Below are positions 10,433-23,300 of a stretch of 64,000 nucleotides of DNA, piece by piece. Position 1 is the first letter of the stretch, and the number at the start of each line of letters is the position of its first letter. Origin of the DNA: Galaxea fascicularis (taxonomy: Eukaryota > Cnidaria > Anthozoa > Scleractinia > Euphylliidae). The position numbers and the translations under genes are program-made. The notes under the pieces are model-generated. The model did no database searches and was not told the DNA's origin. It saw only the letters and a program-made list of their open reading frames with translations. Location of the stretch: positions 31,252,872 through 31,316,871 of the forward strand of contig OX419337.1 in assembly GCA_948470475.1 (NCBI GenBank), written 5' to 3'.

Positions 10433-11790
10433 AGTCGTCTTTTCTTAATTTCATGTAGTATGGGCTTTTAGTCACAAGACTTGTCATGATTAGTTTTAAT
10501 TTGAGGAGCAAATAATTTGAAAGTAATACTCTGTCCTTCATGCGTTTGGATCTTAGTAAGCAGGGAGTGCTTGTCGATTTTCATGGTCTTAATTATGTCA
10601 TACTAGTTATTTCTTCAGATAGTCTTGACCTTAGTTGGAAATTGAGCCCTATTTTTGCTTTCCAACTGATGTGCCTTAAATTTGATCCGTAGTTCCAACT
10701 GAGAGTATCTGCTGGTAATGTTGATATTCTGTACAGTGGGTGGCGTGGCCCGTTTGCCTGTACAAATCATGGATTTTTCAAACCAAGGCCTGGTTGTTCA
10801 AAAGCCGATTAACACTAATTCAAGATTACAAATTAACCAAGCAATTTTCCCTCTATCCCCAAACGTTGTTCAACGCTGATGTTCTGCACAATTTTAGAAT
10901 AGAGGAAATCAATCGTGAAAACAAAACGCTACGAAAGAAACTTTCACCCTAAAAGCTAAAAACTACAACCAAAGATTACGCTAATCCTCGATTAAGTTAA
11001 TCGGCGAATTCGAGAGGGCCGGATCCGGGTCGTTTGTTACCCTCTGCTGTCACTTTTCTAATGGCCCCCCCTCAACGAATCGCAAGGAGTTGCATTTCTA
11101 ACTGCGTATTTGTTAAACGTTAAACGTAAATATAATGTTTATACATTTACACAGGTGCATTTTGATCAGAGAAGCTAATGGATGCTATGCCATTGTATCT
11201 TAATCTCATGCTTATCATTGGTGTAGTTTATCTTAAGAACTCAGATGTTCAAAACCATTTACAGAGGTAGACTAATTTAAAACGTGATCTCTGCAAATTG
11301 AAGTGACATTTATTTTGTAGGTAGCTCTAATAAAAATAGGTGTATATAGTGTACCTTTGGAGTTTTGTAATACTGATAAATAAAGTAAATTCAGACTTTC
11401 CGTTTTGGAAGGGCAGCAGTTTGAAGGAATTCTTTCTCAAGAACATAGATATTTCAATGAAGGTAGTCGGATTTTTAAAGTCTCAAGCTTACGCGACAAG
11501 ACCGAAAAGGGACAATCGGCTACACATTTGTGTTATCAGCACCATAGGATTGAAGGAAACAGTCAAAAGTTTGCCTTGGTGATTTTATACCTGAAGGGGT
11601 GTGTCAAGCTTGGGACGGCGGCTATGTTAGCGTATCAAAACAAAGGAACGACGGCCATATATGTGTACCAGGCTAACCATCTGGGAATCGGACTCTTCTT
11701 ATGCAAATAGTTTCTTTTGTTTAATTAAGCCAATATGGCCGCTGGTCACGTGAGTGCAGAGACGTTGACCCCTGTTTTCGTACTTTTACT

Positions 11791-11966
11791 GATACGAGAA
11801 GTCGGAGTTTCAAAAAACACGTGCGCGCGTCGGGATAAAAAGAAGCATATAATTTTCTTCTTTTGTCATGCAATATACTTTCACGAATTTACATTCAAAA
11901 ACCTTTGTATTTTAAATTTTATCCCGACGCGCGCAAGTGTTTTTTGATACTCCGACTTCTCGTATT
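11791..11966. mobile_element. 176-bp MITE with ~50-bp inverted arms
   Basis: The left arm GATACGAGAAGTCGGAGT, then CAAAAAACAC and GCGCGCGTCGGGATAAAA, is repeated as a near-perfect reverse complement on the right. The ORFs crossing it are repeat artefacts. Confidence 0.8.
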
Positions 11967-12626
11967 CAAAGGTCCGATAGGACTGTGATTTCCAGGCCTG
12001 CACTGTCCCTGGTGACCAGAAACAGATGGTCAAACCGCAAAGTGAATGGGAGTCCTGTGAACCAAGCAGGATCCACTATAAGTTACTGGGCCGTAACCTC
12101 ACCGCTGCCACTGGTTACCCTGTTACCGCCTGTCATCAAATTAAAAATGTAAAGTCCTGGTACATCACATAGCCTCTTTCCCACGAAGAATTTGAACAAG
12201 AAGAAATGGGATGCAGGGGAGTGTAGTGTGTAGCGTTTGATTTGGGTGGTGTCAAAAAGCGGGTATTGAAAGCACCAGGCTCAGGGGAGGTAGTGACGAA
12301 CAAGGAAGATTGGGGAGGGGAGCAGGGCCGCCGCCAATTCCACCCCCCCCCCTCCCCAGTCCTTCGGCTAGTTCCGCTTTATGACGCTTGTAGCTATTTC
12401 TTTTCCCCATTCCAAACCCGAGCCTAATTAAGTCATAGCGTGAGATTAGACAATGTTTGCTTTAAAATTTTCATGCCAGATTTTCATCCTTTTCGGTGGG
12501 ATATTGTAGTTCCAATGTCTTTTAAATACAACTTGATGATAAGTTTGAACATCGCTGCTCTTGCTCAAGTGTTCTCTTTATCTGATGGCCATTTTTAATG
12601 ATGTAGGTGAGGTCCACTGTTAAGGG

Positions 12627-12963
12627 AATAGACCTTTTTACCGATACGGCGGCAATCTTGAATTCTATTGTTTTGACTGAGAAATTATGGGCTGCCGAGG
12701 GGGCAATTGCTGGAAAATTTATCGTATACACAGCTTTCAGGATAAATTTTTTACTTCTTGTCTCTCATATTCCAAAACAAATATTACAAGCGTTACATCT
12801 TTCTGTCACGGTATTTGGCAGTGGTTTCTATGGTTAGCGAAAAATTATTGTTAAAAGTTATCACGAAACAGTATTCTTTATAATTATTTCTCATCTGCCC
12901 CCTGGGTATCCCATAATTTCCTCGGAATTCAAGATGGCCACCGTATCGGTTAAAAGGTCTATT
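12627..12963. mobile_element. 337-bp MITE with long inverted ends
   Basis: AATAGACCTTTTTACCGATA at the left matches the reverse complement of the right end, with similarity extending about 60 bp inward (ATCTTGAATTC, AAATTATGGG). No transposase. Confidence 0.8.
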
Positions 12964-13889
12964 AGACAGTGTTGTTTTCTTTTGACCGTCCTCTGCTCAG
13001 TTTAAACATTCTTCTTCTTTTATTTTTTATATTCGGAACGGGCTTTTCTCGTCAACTTGGGATTTCTGACTGCAAATAAGTTTTGTTCTCGTAACCAAAC
13101 ATCATTGTAATGCATTTGCTTTCCCTACCCAAGCCACCAAGGCATCAAGCCAAGAAAAAGGAGGACGGGTGAGGCATTCCACTATGACCCAGGGGATGGG
13201 ATGATCCTCTAATTTACCACCACATTATTTAAAATCAACCAGGGCTGTCAATCAGTTTAGCAGTCGCTGATATCACTCGCTCGTTCTTCTGCCAGCCGGT
13301 GTCAGTCTGCAGATTTTCTGTCTGTCTGTCTCACTGTCTATCACGCAGTTCGTCCGTCGGTTCATCAACCAATAGATCAACCAGTCTTGGCAACAAAGGA
13401 ACAATTCCGTTTAATTCTGGGCACGTCAAATATCATGAGATATAGCATATCTTTATAACTTTACAAGAAAGCGAGTACACCGGTAACTGTAACAACATTC
13501 AGTTCAAAATGTTCCACAAAAAACATATTTAAACCTGTTCAAAATATAACCATACACCGTAAACAATGCAAACACTTGTTTTCAACAATTCTATCATCCT
13601 TCTCTTATGAGACCCAGGGGCAACGATGCTCCTATTTATCTATTGGAAAATGTCCGTTGCATTTGTCAACTCCTTTCGTCGTACATTTTTCGGGTACGAT
13701 TAAATGCCGATGGGTCCCCGAAGAGGCAGACGAAGCTGACAATTTTTGTTGCATAAATGCAATTGTGAGTAACTTTAACAATTGTTAGAAATTGTTAGTA
13801 TAGCACTTGTAAGTAGATAATGTAAAGTAAAGTATGTTTTGCATTTAATTAAGAGTAACGTAACGAAAGGCAGTGTAATGTTGGTCGGT

Positions 13890-13921
13890 AAAATAAAAAA
13901 ATAAAATGAAATAAAATAAAA
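13890..13921. repeat. (AAAAT)n-like simple repeat
   Basis: Imperfect AAATAAAAT units. Confidence 0.85.
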
Positions 13922-14321
13922 AACTGGCGCAGCTTGCCATTAGAGAGCGAATAGATTTGAATATTTAAACTTCTTTTGTCACTTCGTACAATTTTTTTCT
14001 AAACCACATAAGGGTTGTTTGTTTTGATAATAACGTAATTTGAATTGTTTGTGTAATATTTTCTTTTACATCCAGTCCTTTTTCTCTGTACATTTTATAG
14101 GATCTAATTACGGAAAAATGATTATCGAAACTGATTCAGTCGTTAAAGTATACCCTGTAATTATTAAGCTAGACCACAGGACTTATAAAATGCTCTTGAT
14201 GCAAGAAATGTCAGTTCCCTGAATGTGTAAAATTTGCAATGCTCAAAATATCCAGTTATGGATAATAAACATTTTCTAATTGTTAAACTGATTGAAATCA
14301 TGCTGCATTGCATTAAGAATG

Positions 14322-17206
14322 TCAGATGGTAACTTCCATTTCCCAAACGTGAGCAGGTGGTGAAGGGTACCACGGCTGGTCAGCGCTCCCTCTTCGCAAC
14401 AAATGATGGTCTGTCACGTCATCAGGCGATAACTCGTTGCTATAGTAACTAGAAACGTTGGGCTCGGTTTCCTCGCAATCTTGTAGCTCTTTGGCGTTTA
14501 AGAAGCTGTCCATAGATGCACATCTACGCAAAGGAGAAGTATTTGGGTAAAAGAGTGTGACCTCACTTTCGATCCTGTCTCCGAAGAAGTAATTAGAACT
14601 CTCGTTCACAAGGATTCGCGGATAAGGCAGTGTATTAGTGGATGTCTTTCTGAGTTTTCTATCTTTATTCGCTTCTTCAGTGTAAAAGCTGTTCTCCAAC
14701 CCAGTATAAATGACACCATTTGGAGAAAATAGCTTTTTCCGGTTTCTCGAAGGGCTGTCAGTTTGAGTTTGTTCTGAGGTCTCTTGTCCTTTAGCAGACT
14801 TCTCAGCCTCTGGCGTATAGAAAAACGGCAGGTCCGTAGGAAGACGGCGTAATCGCTTTTTCGACGTTGAGGGTTTCAGGTTTTTATTCCCCAATTGTTG
14901 TTTCGTTGGTGACGTGCTAACCTTAGGCCTCTCCGCCCTTGCCGGAGTTTCTCCGAAGTTAGCCGAGTTGGCGAAGTCCTCACTGGAGCTGTTTACTATC
15001 GTTGAACGTTCAGTTACCACGTGTGCCGGCTCTACTGTTGTTTCTGTAGTTGCCACATCTTTCTCCGCCGCCAGTACATCCTCTGCTTCCCTCATCTCCT
15101 TTCTCCGGTTCTTGTTTCGTGTGTGTCCAACATTGTACAATGATCTTGACCGTATCACTGTACTGGGCCGTCTAGACATTATTTCGGCTTGCTCAGTTGC
15201 AGTCTCGGATTGCTCTGCTGTTGCGCCATCTTTAAACTGTCGTTCGCTTTCAAGTGAGATTGTGATATCATGCATAGACCTGGATCTCCGATGCCCGTGT
15301 TTTCCTTTGGACTTGTCTCCACGACGTAGAAAGGATAACTTATTGAAGAGGTTTCTTTTGAGCCTTTTAGGCTCTTTGTCTCTGTTACCATCGCCTTCGT
15401 CAGAATCAAGAGAGTCGAACTTAAATTCTTCGCTTTCGCAAGTTGTAAAGTTTTCATTAGCCTTCAGGTTTTCTTTTTCTTGTTGTGCTAAAGTCATTGC
15501 TTTCTCAAGCCAATCCTGAAGTTTTTTGTTCACCTGGTTGGCGAATTGGTCTCGATCTTCTTTTGACGGTGGTCTTTTAAGTGAGGAACCATTGGGTCCA
15601 ACTTCAGCTGGATGATCTATAAGGTCGATACCTTCGTCGACGCTTCCTTCCTCCAGAGATGTTTTCTTGCTCGACAAAGCTGACGTTTCGTTTATCTCGC
15701 CATCTTCTTTGTCAGAGTGAGGAGCTTCGCTTTCGGAGGACCGCTCTGAGGGCGTTTTGGACGTCGCCTCAGCTCTCGTAGCGTCGCGAAGCTTTTCAGT
15801 AAAATAGGCCTCCAGTTGGTCCAGAGATTCGCGTTCAACGGGCACGCGCTCGTGCGATTCGGATCCACCCCTCGAACGTGGTTCATGCTCACCAACGGAA
15901 TCTGAATCCGAGCCCGGACAGAGCTCATGTAACGCTCCCAGGAGTTTTTGCATCTCCGTTCCCAGGCTGGCGCGGCGCTGATCCAGTTGCTTGATTGGGT
16001 CACTCATACTTGCATGCAGTGGTTCCTTAGACGAACCTTGGAGATCATCCAGCGAATTTAACAACAAATCCATCTGACTCTGTAGTCTGTGTAGCTTCTT
16101 GGGGTGAGGTGATCCGTCCACAGAATCCAACTGGTTGAGAGGAACGTTGGTTTCTGCAGATGCCTGTTTTGGTTCTGGACTGACTGGTGGAGTTTTCTTT
16201 TTGAACGAGTGCGAAAACTTGGTCAGTGCGTTCTTCAGTGTATTCTGTCTCGGAGAAGAATCTGTAACCGCACCTTGAGGGTGCGAGTCATTTACATTAA
16301 AGATCGTATCATGTTGTGGAGATGCCAACGGACTAGGTGGTATTGGCATTGTTTTGCCACCCTCTGTTGTCAAGATATCACCACTGGAGCCCCTTCGTCC
16401 CATTTTAAGGGGCCTTGGCCTTTTTCCATGCTTTTCCATATTTGGTGTGAGCAGGACCCCTTCGGACCCTCTTCTGGCAAGCACGTTGGGACTGACAAGT
16501 CGGTCAAGTTTAAGTGAACTCGGACTTTTTGGTTTTGTTTGATTCTGCACTGCTCTGTAAATATCTTGGTTGGAGGCACTTCTTACCATCGCCAGTGGAC
16601 TTTTCGGCGTTTTGATTTGATTGGCTCGCACTCCTAGAAGAACCTCCCCACTGGAACCCCGCCTACCCATATTAGGCGATGGTTCTCCTACTTGGGCATT
16701 TTGCATGCTAAGTAAAACCTCTCCACTAGAACCTCTCCTTTCCATATTAGGCGCGCGTTTGCCTTTTTTGGTGCCTTGATTGGCATTCACGTCAAGCGTT
16801 TGAATGGGTTTGGAGTTGAACTTCCGCAAGCTGGATGGCGAGTGTGGAGTAACAGGAAGCAACCGTCTTACTCGCGAGGACTCATCCTCTCCAGTAGGCG
16901 ATCGTGCTAAACTCTGCTCTGTTGCGCTATTTTTTGGAATTCGTCTCCGCAGTCTTGGAGAACTTGGGCCGGAAGAAACACCCTCGAGAATGTTCTCTTC
17001 AGGAAGCAGCCGATGGGAGAATGAACCTGCCGCATTCCCTGGGACAAGTTCTTGGAGAGCACTGTATAAATCCCGTATCTCACTGACTGAAGCAGATACT
17101 CTGCGTCTCTCCAGTAGTGCAGCAGCCCCTTTGGGATCCATATCCTTATTGAAGGCTGGTAGCGTCATGTGTTTTGTGCCCTGGGGTACTGAAGATGACG
17201 GGATTT
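14322..17206 (-). CDS. Main (last) exon of the RRGSSG-repeat protein
   Basis: On the minus strand the sequence before 17206 is a good acceptor (CTGTCCTCTTACAG), so the frame upstream to the ATG at 17240 is probably intronic. If this exon were the first, in-frame ATGs near 17168 and 17141 would be alternative starts. The stop is TGA at 14322-14324, right after WEMEVTI. A coding exon of 2.9 kb with no stop and strong residue bias is very unlikely by chance. The opposite-strand frame at 14914-15519 is its shadow. Confidence 0.9.
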
Positions 17207-20200
17207 CTGTAAGAGGACAGATTAAAAGCTGGTAAGACATTTATCCTTTTAGTGTCCAAGCTGGGTCGGCCAACACCGCAAGGGCAGGGTGAGAGATTCT
17301 GGGAGCAAATAGTTGGAGAAAGGTAAGAACGGAAGGGTTGGGGGATAGCCAGCAAGAAACGCCTTAATCGAGGGCTGATTTAAGAGTGCCCTTTGCCCAA
17401 AAACAAACATGCTGTATCTGGGTCTCAGAGTTGACTAGAGTTGGATAATTGTACATGAATGGTTTAAAATAGCCATTAAGGATCCAACCAACATTACAAA
17501 CTGATGTAATTCTTTACATCGAACACAAAGCAAAAACAAGAAAACAAGACTAATCGTTTGTGTAAATCTATCCATTCCCGGCCATCTGTTTTACATTTGA
17601 ACACCTAACCGAAAACAGACTTTTAATTTAGTCTGCATTAAAAGATAATGCATTAATCGTCAAAACAATATCCCTCTAATTTTGTCTTTTGTCTCTTGCG
17701 CTTTTTGCCATATTTAACTGGTAACCACTTTAAAACTTAAGGCCTCATTTTAGTCACCAGAGAGACTAATTGATCGCTTCTGTTTAAAAAAATCCTTTAA
17801 AGGCAGGAAAAAATTTTTCTGTTGCCTTGTTCTTTCCATGGTGGCATCCATTCGAAAACAGTCAGCCCACGTAGCAACGTGCCATTAAACAAGAAGTCGT
17901 CATAACGGCCTTGGTCAAATTTGCATGTTAACCCTGAATACCCAGTTCAGCTATATTCCTCTAAAAAAAATTAAATATTTTGTTACCTGAATAATCAGGA
18001 AATCAATTTCTATTCAAATAATATGACTACCTTTTGAAATTATTGGGCATCTAAGATTATAGATACCATATCCAGTACTAGAAATGATTTCACGATCCGC
18101 ACGGTTTTCGTACTATACAATAATATAATACGAACTTTCCTACGAGACGAGAACTGAGGAATGCTTTACAAACGACACATTATTTATAGCTAGAATGTTT
18201 GATCGCACTGAAGGCGCTCTGTTGCCAAATAAATACCAGTTTTCCAGTCCGCTCGAAGTTTCAACTTGCGATAAGTTGACGAGTAAAAATTAAGTTACTT
18301 ATTGTAGGCTTAAAAGAAACATTTATGGCCTTTCCTTTAACTTATCGGCCCTTAACTACGACAAGGGCTAAAAAAACAGATCCTTGAAATAGGAATATTG
18401 AAATAAACAACTGAGATTGCGACAAAACTAAATTTGTTGTGCACAGGCAATTTTTCTGTTATTTCGTTTTGAGGTTTTCAATCGCCAGAAACGTTAACAA
18501 TATGGTTCCACATTATTTATACAAATTCGCACTTTTTAAACTGAAAAATTCAACATATCAAGTTATATAGCAACCATTTAAACTAATAATGCCTCCAAAA
18601 ACGGCGGTGTTGAAATTGCGAGCTTGTCGAAACCGAAGCACGATCCGGATGAACAGATGTTAGAATGTTTTGAACTTGAACGTTCAGGAAGACTTTGAAT
18701 TTTCGATTACGACAGCTGGTCAGGGGTATTAACTCAACTAAGAAGACTTCTTTGCCTTTTTTTGTTTACAGAGTCGGCTAATTTAATCAAAACTTTGAAC
18801 ATAAATTGCTTGATGTAGAATATGCAAGTTTTTAAAGATGTGGATATTAAGAAAAGTCTTGCTCTATTTATAACAACGATGTAAAGTTGCACAGAGCAAC
18901 GAACGCCAGAAAAATGATCATGAAGTTGGAAGGCAAGAAAAATGAAAATTGCAAGATCATCGTATTTTATCTCGAGGCCTAAAAAAAAGAATATTTTCTA
19001 AAATTTGGTTTGAATCAATATTTTTGCGGTCAGGCGAAGTCGAAGTAAGAACCCTGCGGCGAAATTCTGTGCACGCTAACCGGCTGGTTAATATGAAAAA
19101 TATACACTTGGTACGGGAAAAGAAATAATCTTCAAATGCTGATCCAGGACGAAAAATCATACAGAAAATCATACAGGAAAATAATGGCACTGCCACCTAC
19201 TCGGAACTTGCAGCCTGTTGGAGTCCATATTCTTCCTTAGAAGCTGGGCAATACGACATTTATCAGTCCGCCGTGAAATAAATTCAAGAGGACATACAAA
19301 AATTAAAGGACGCTTTGAAGACGATTTTGTAGCACTATTAACCGCTCTTTAGGTATATATACGGTATCTCTTACGAGACGGGTCCATTTTGAATTGCGAA
19401 AGTGTTTTGATAAGCATGATTGTCACCTGCTGACCCACGTGATTCAATATTCTGGGCGATAATGCTTAATAACAGGAAGCCTGCAACTTAATGAAAGGTT
19501 GCCGGCGCTATATTGGTTGTCAAACTATTGATTCATTATCTCACTTGCAAAGTCAAACTGTGATTCAATCAATGTTTCCATGGCCTTATTGAGCCTGCGG
19601 ATTGAGTCCTTAAGTGTGACTATTCAAGAAAAACTTTTGAGGATTTACTCTCCTTTTGTGCTGTTAATTACGGTGGACACTGTTACTGGCTAACGTCTGA
19701 GTTCGACGTCGAAATCCTGTCCTGAAGTATCTATATACAAATTATTATACAAAGTATCCCACTGAGCAGTATTTTGATATCTCTCCTTTCGTTTAGCTGT
19801 GTATTGTTCTAATTCAGTTTTTAAATTTTGAGTCTGTGAGTATAATCATGCGGAAAAGCAACTATTCAAGAAATATTTATTGTATAGACTTCAAAAAAGT
19901 TAAATTAAAAACTTTCGCTGGAGCAAAACCCTTTCTACAGCGAGACAAAAAAATTCTGGAGTTGCCCTTTCTTGTATTGTTGTTCTTTATTCACTGGGTC
20001 GTACCAGATTCGAAATTTTAAGTGTGTGGGGCAGCCAGTGAGTAACGCCATCCTGTTTGGCTCTTTATTATGCGCAAAATTTGGTATTATCAACAGAGTT
20101 GATAAATGTAAATTGACCACCGTACAGGGATTCTAAAACCTGACGTTTCGAGCGTTAGCCCTTCGTCAGAGCGAATCCAATTCTCTGACGAAGGACTAAC

Positions 20201-20294
20201 GCTCGAAACGTCAGCTTTTAGAATCCCTGTACGGTGGTCAATTTTCACTATCAACTCTGTTGATAATACCAAATTTTTGTGTACTACTTCCCCT

Positions 20295-20326
<32 letters not shown>

Positions 20327-23300
20327 CCCCCTTTATTTTCATTATTCAGCTCCGTTTGAGCCTACATTCAGGCCTCTTGGTTCGTTTAGAATTTTGGTAT
20401 TCCTTGTACAAAATGGCTTTTTAGTTTCGTTGCAGTAGAAAATCAGATACAGATCTACGTCTCAGTGAAAACAAGGGACAATGACGGGTGGTTGCTAAAA
20501 ATAAGTTAATATATTCAATTCGGACTTGTTCGGACACGCAAATGTAAAACATTAAAATGTTTCGGGCCGAGCAATTTCAATTTGACATTCATCATTGAGT
20601 AGAGATAACAATATGTTCTTTGGCAATCGGTTTGGTGAAAAGTAACGATATAAATGCTATTTTTCTTTGCATTAAAATGACTGCGTACATCAATTCAATT
20701 TACTCAGCGTGGTAAGTACACTAATTTTCTTAGCTTTATCATGTAACATTCATGATGTACCTTTAAATTAAAGAAAATATTATTTAAGGACGTCCTCATC
20801 GGAAATGTTAGGAAATGACGTGTCTTCATTTAATCATTTAAAGAGTTTCTTTTGGGCAATCGTCACAACACTGAAATTCTAAATAATTGATGCCTTTATT
20901 CAGAATTTATTTATTCGCGAATAATCAGCGCCGCTTCTCGTCGGTTCGGAAGAACTGACATGCGCAGTACCACAGGTAGCGCTTAATTTTGCGGGACGAG
21001 TATAACTGTCCCGCAAAAGACCAAATCTATATCCGCTGTCCTAGACACGTTGCATCAGTGAAAGCGCTACTGAATTTTAGACTCATACACACGCAGCTTA
21101 AAGAAACTCAATTTTGTTGGACAGATACATGTATTTAGCTGATTTTGTAGATAACTGGAAAATAATTTGTCAGTCTTGTATTGATTCCTTGAAGAAAGCA
21201 TTTTAAAACAGAAAGAACCCTTCCACAATGGCTGCCCTATCCCTGCAAATCTTGTTCTGATTTGCAAACCAAACCGACAGTTGCCAACAAAATAACCAAG
21301 TCTACGGCCTTGTATTCGTCCACTCGAACCGCTTAAAGTTGTTCTTATATAAATGTTTTATGTGATTGCTGTAGTGGAAAAAAATAAGTACACAACCATG
21401 GGAGCTAGCTAACTATGCCGAAACATAGATGATACGCACAAATTAACCAATTCAAATATTCATTTTTGTTTCCACTTGGCAAATGTATAAACATATTAGG
21501 TCTTAAGGCGATAATAAGCTAATTAACCAGAGACGGAAATCATTATCAGCGATATTATAACATGGCACGCGAACGAATTCGTTATGTATGCCTTACGTTT
21601 TGGACCGGGTACATTTATAACCTGTTTCGCCTTCAGCTTAGCATGAATTCAGTGAAATATATGCGCCTTAATTCGCATTCCGAGACATGTGGTAACCAAA
21701 ATATGTAGGTACACTTTACACTGTAGAGGTATTTGTTCCTTTGAAACGCTTGCCGATCATATATAATATTTTTAGGAAAGGCATGCATTCGTTTTCCTCA
21801 ACTGGAATATGCTTTCGAGTTGTCGACTAGCTTCGTCCGTCTTTAGTCAAGTTATTCACAATGCAAATTGTTTAGCAGGAAAAAATTCGATCAACAATAC
21901 AAATTATCATGCTCACCACTGTCTGAGCTATACGAATCTTCATGGAAGGTTCTTCCACGAGAGCGGAATCCTTTCTCACTATGCCGCCTGTTCCGCTCCC
22001 AAAGTGGAAATCGCATTTTGGCAAACATAAGAGCAACATCCGAAGGTTCGAAACTTTGGGAAGTCGTGAATAAAGTGGACATGCAAAGTGTTGATTGCCT
22101 TGGCACAGCACCTTATTGTTTTGGTGTTGACTCCTGAGCAAATGAAATTGATTTGTGCAAACAAACCGACAAATAGGTGAAACCCTACCTGGGGCAATGT
22201 ACAGTAAATTTTGTCAACAACATAATTAACTTTTGACTTGTGCAGAACGTACGGCTTTATCACGTCACGTAAACAACTGCGAGTCTCGGCTGTCTGCAAA
22301 CGCAAAGACGCCAAGTGCGTTTTTTTTCGTGATGAAAAGCTTGATATTGTAAAATATATTCTATTTTTAGAGAAGTTCTCAGGTTTCAGATGCCATCACC
22401 GCATCACTTTCTAGTCACCGTATTTAAGATTTTTAGGTTTCCTTAAATCACGTCAGTCCTGTCAGTTTTGGTTTATAACCGCGGCCAAATTAAATTGAGA
22501 TTAAGGATGCTTTAATAAATGTTTGATGGTTGACATTTCCGGCGATGTTGCCAGGTTTGAAGACACGCAGTCGGATCCAAGGTACACATGAATTCATGAA
22601 TTTCGAGACGAATTGCGAATCCGACAAGCTCGATAGATCTTCAGAATTAGCATGGCTTTACAATCCACTTAAAAGTTGACTTTCCCTTGTCCACGATAGA
22701 TTTAGAGTAAACGTATGAACAGTGAGAAGGTACTGCGCATGTCAGTAATTCTACTCTCAGAGTTGAGTAACTGCACTTTGCAGTTTTCAAAAACAAAAAC
22801 AAAAAAGAAGATATTTTATTGTTTTTACTTCTTTCTTTTGCACACAATTTCATAACAACCACCAGTCTCTCAGCAACAACCATGGCAGCTAACGTTGGAG
22901 CAACCATATGTATATTTCCAGAAGAATTCAGTGACATGCGTATATGCAACACATATAAGAGTCAACATTTATGCCGGAATGTGAGAGCAAGCTATTCAAT
23001 GTCTAAATAAAACCTAAGTAAAAATATTACTATTGGTCTGATGAATCGTGTTTCGTGTCAACTTGGTCTCACGTTTTCTGTGGAAAACCCTAAATTAATA
23101 GATGGATTATTGGCAATAAAAATGACTCGGCTGAGTGATCATATATCATCGCATAAGATCAATCGAGGCTTGGTTCGATATAACAATGTACGTGGTAGCC
23201 ATTGCCAAGTTAACTATGTGTATACGCTTTAGTTCGTCATCTACAAGTTAAACATGTACAACTCACTTCTGTTGCAACACAAGTTACCTGGATGTATGCA

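Larger units (their letters stand above)
8916..14321. other. Intergenic stretch between convergent genes
   Basis: The receptor (plus) and the RRGSSG protein (minus) converge here. Short repeat elements are listed separately (9054-9217, 9355-9479, 10275-10432, 11791-11966, 12627-12963, 13890-13921). Outside them I see no gene; the scattered reading frames lack coding character. Confidence 0.65.

Noticed and set aside
14914..15519. 201-codon open frame on the plus strand
   Set aside because: It is antisense to the large minus-strand exon and mirrors its Ser/Arg-rich codons; no independent coding signal.
21868..22314. Cluster of overlapping frames of 70-111 codons on both strands
   Set aside because: No domain, no splice context and no codon bias seen; all frames open by chance in a locally less AT-rich stretch.
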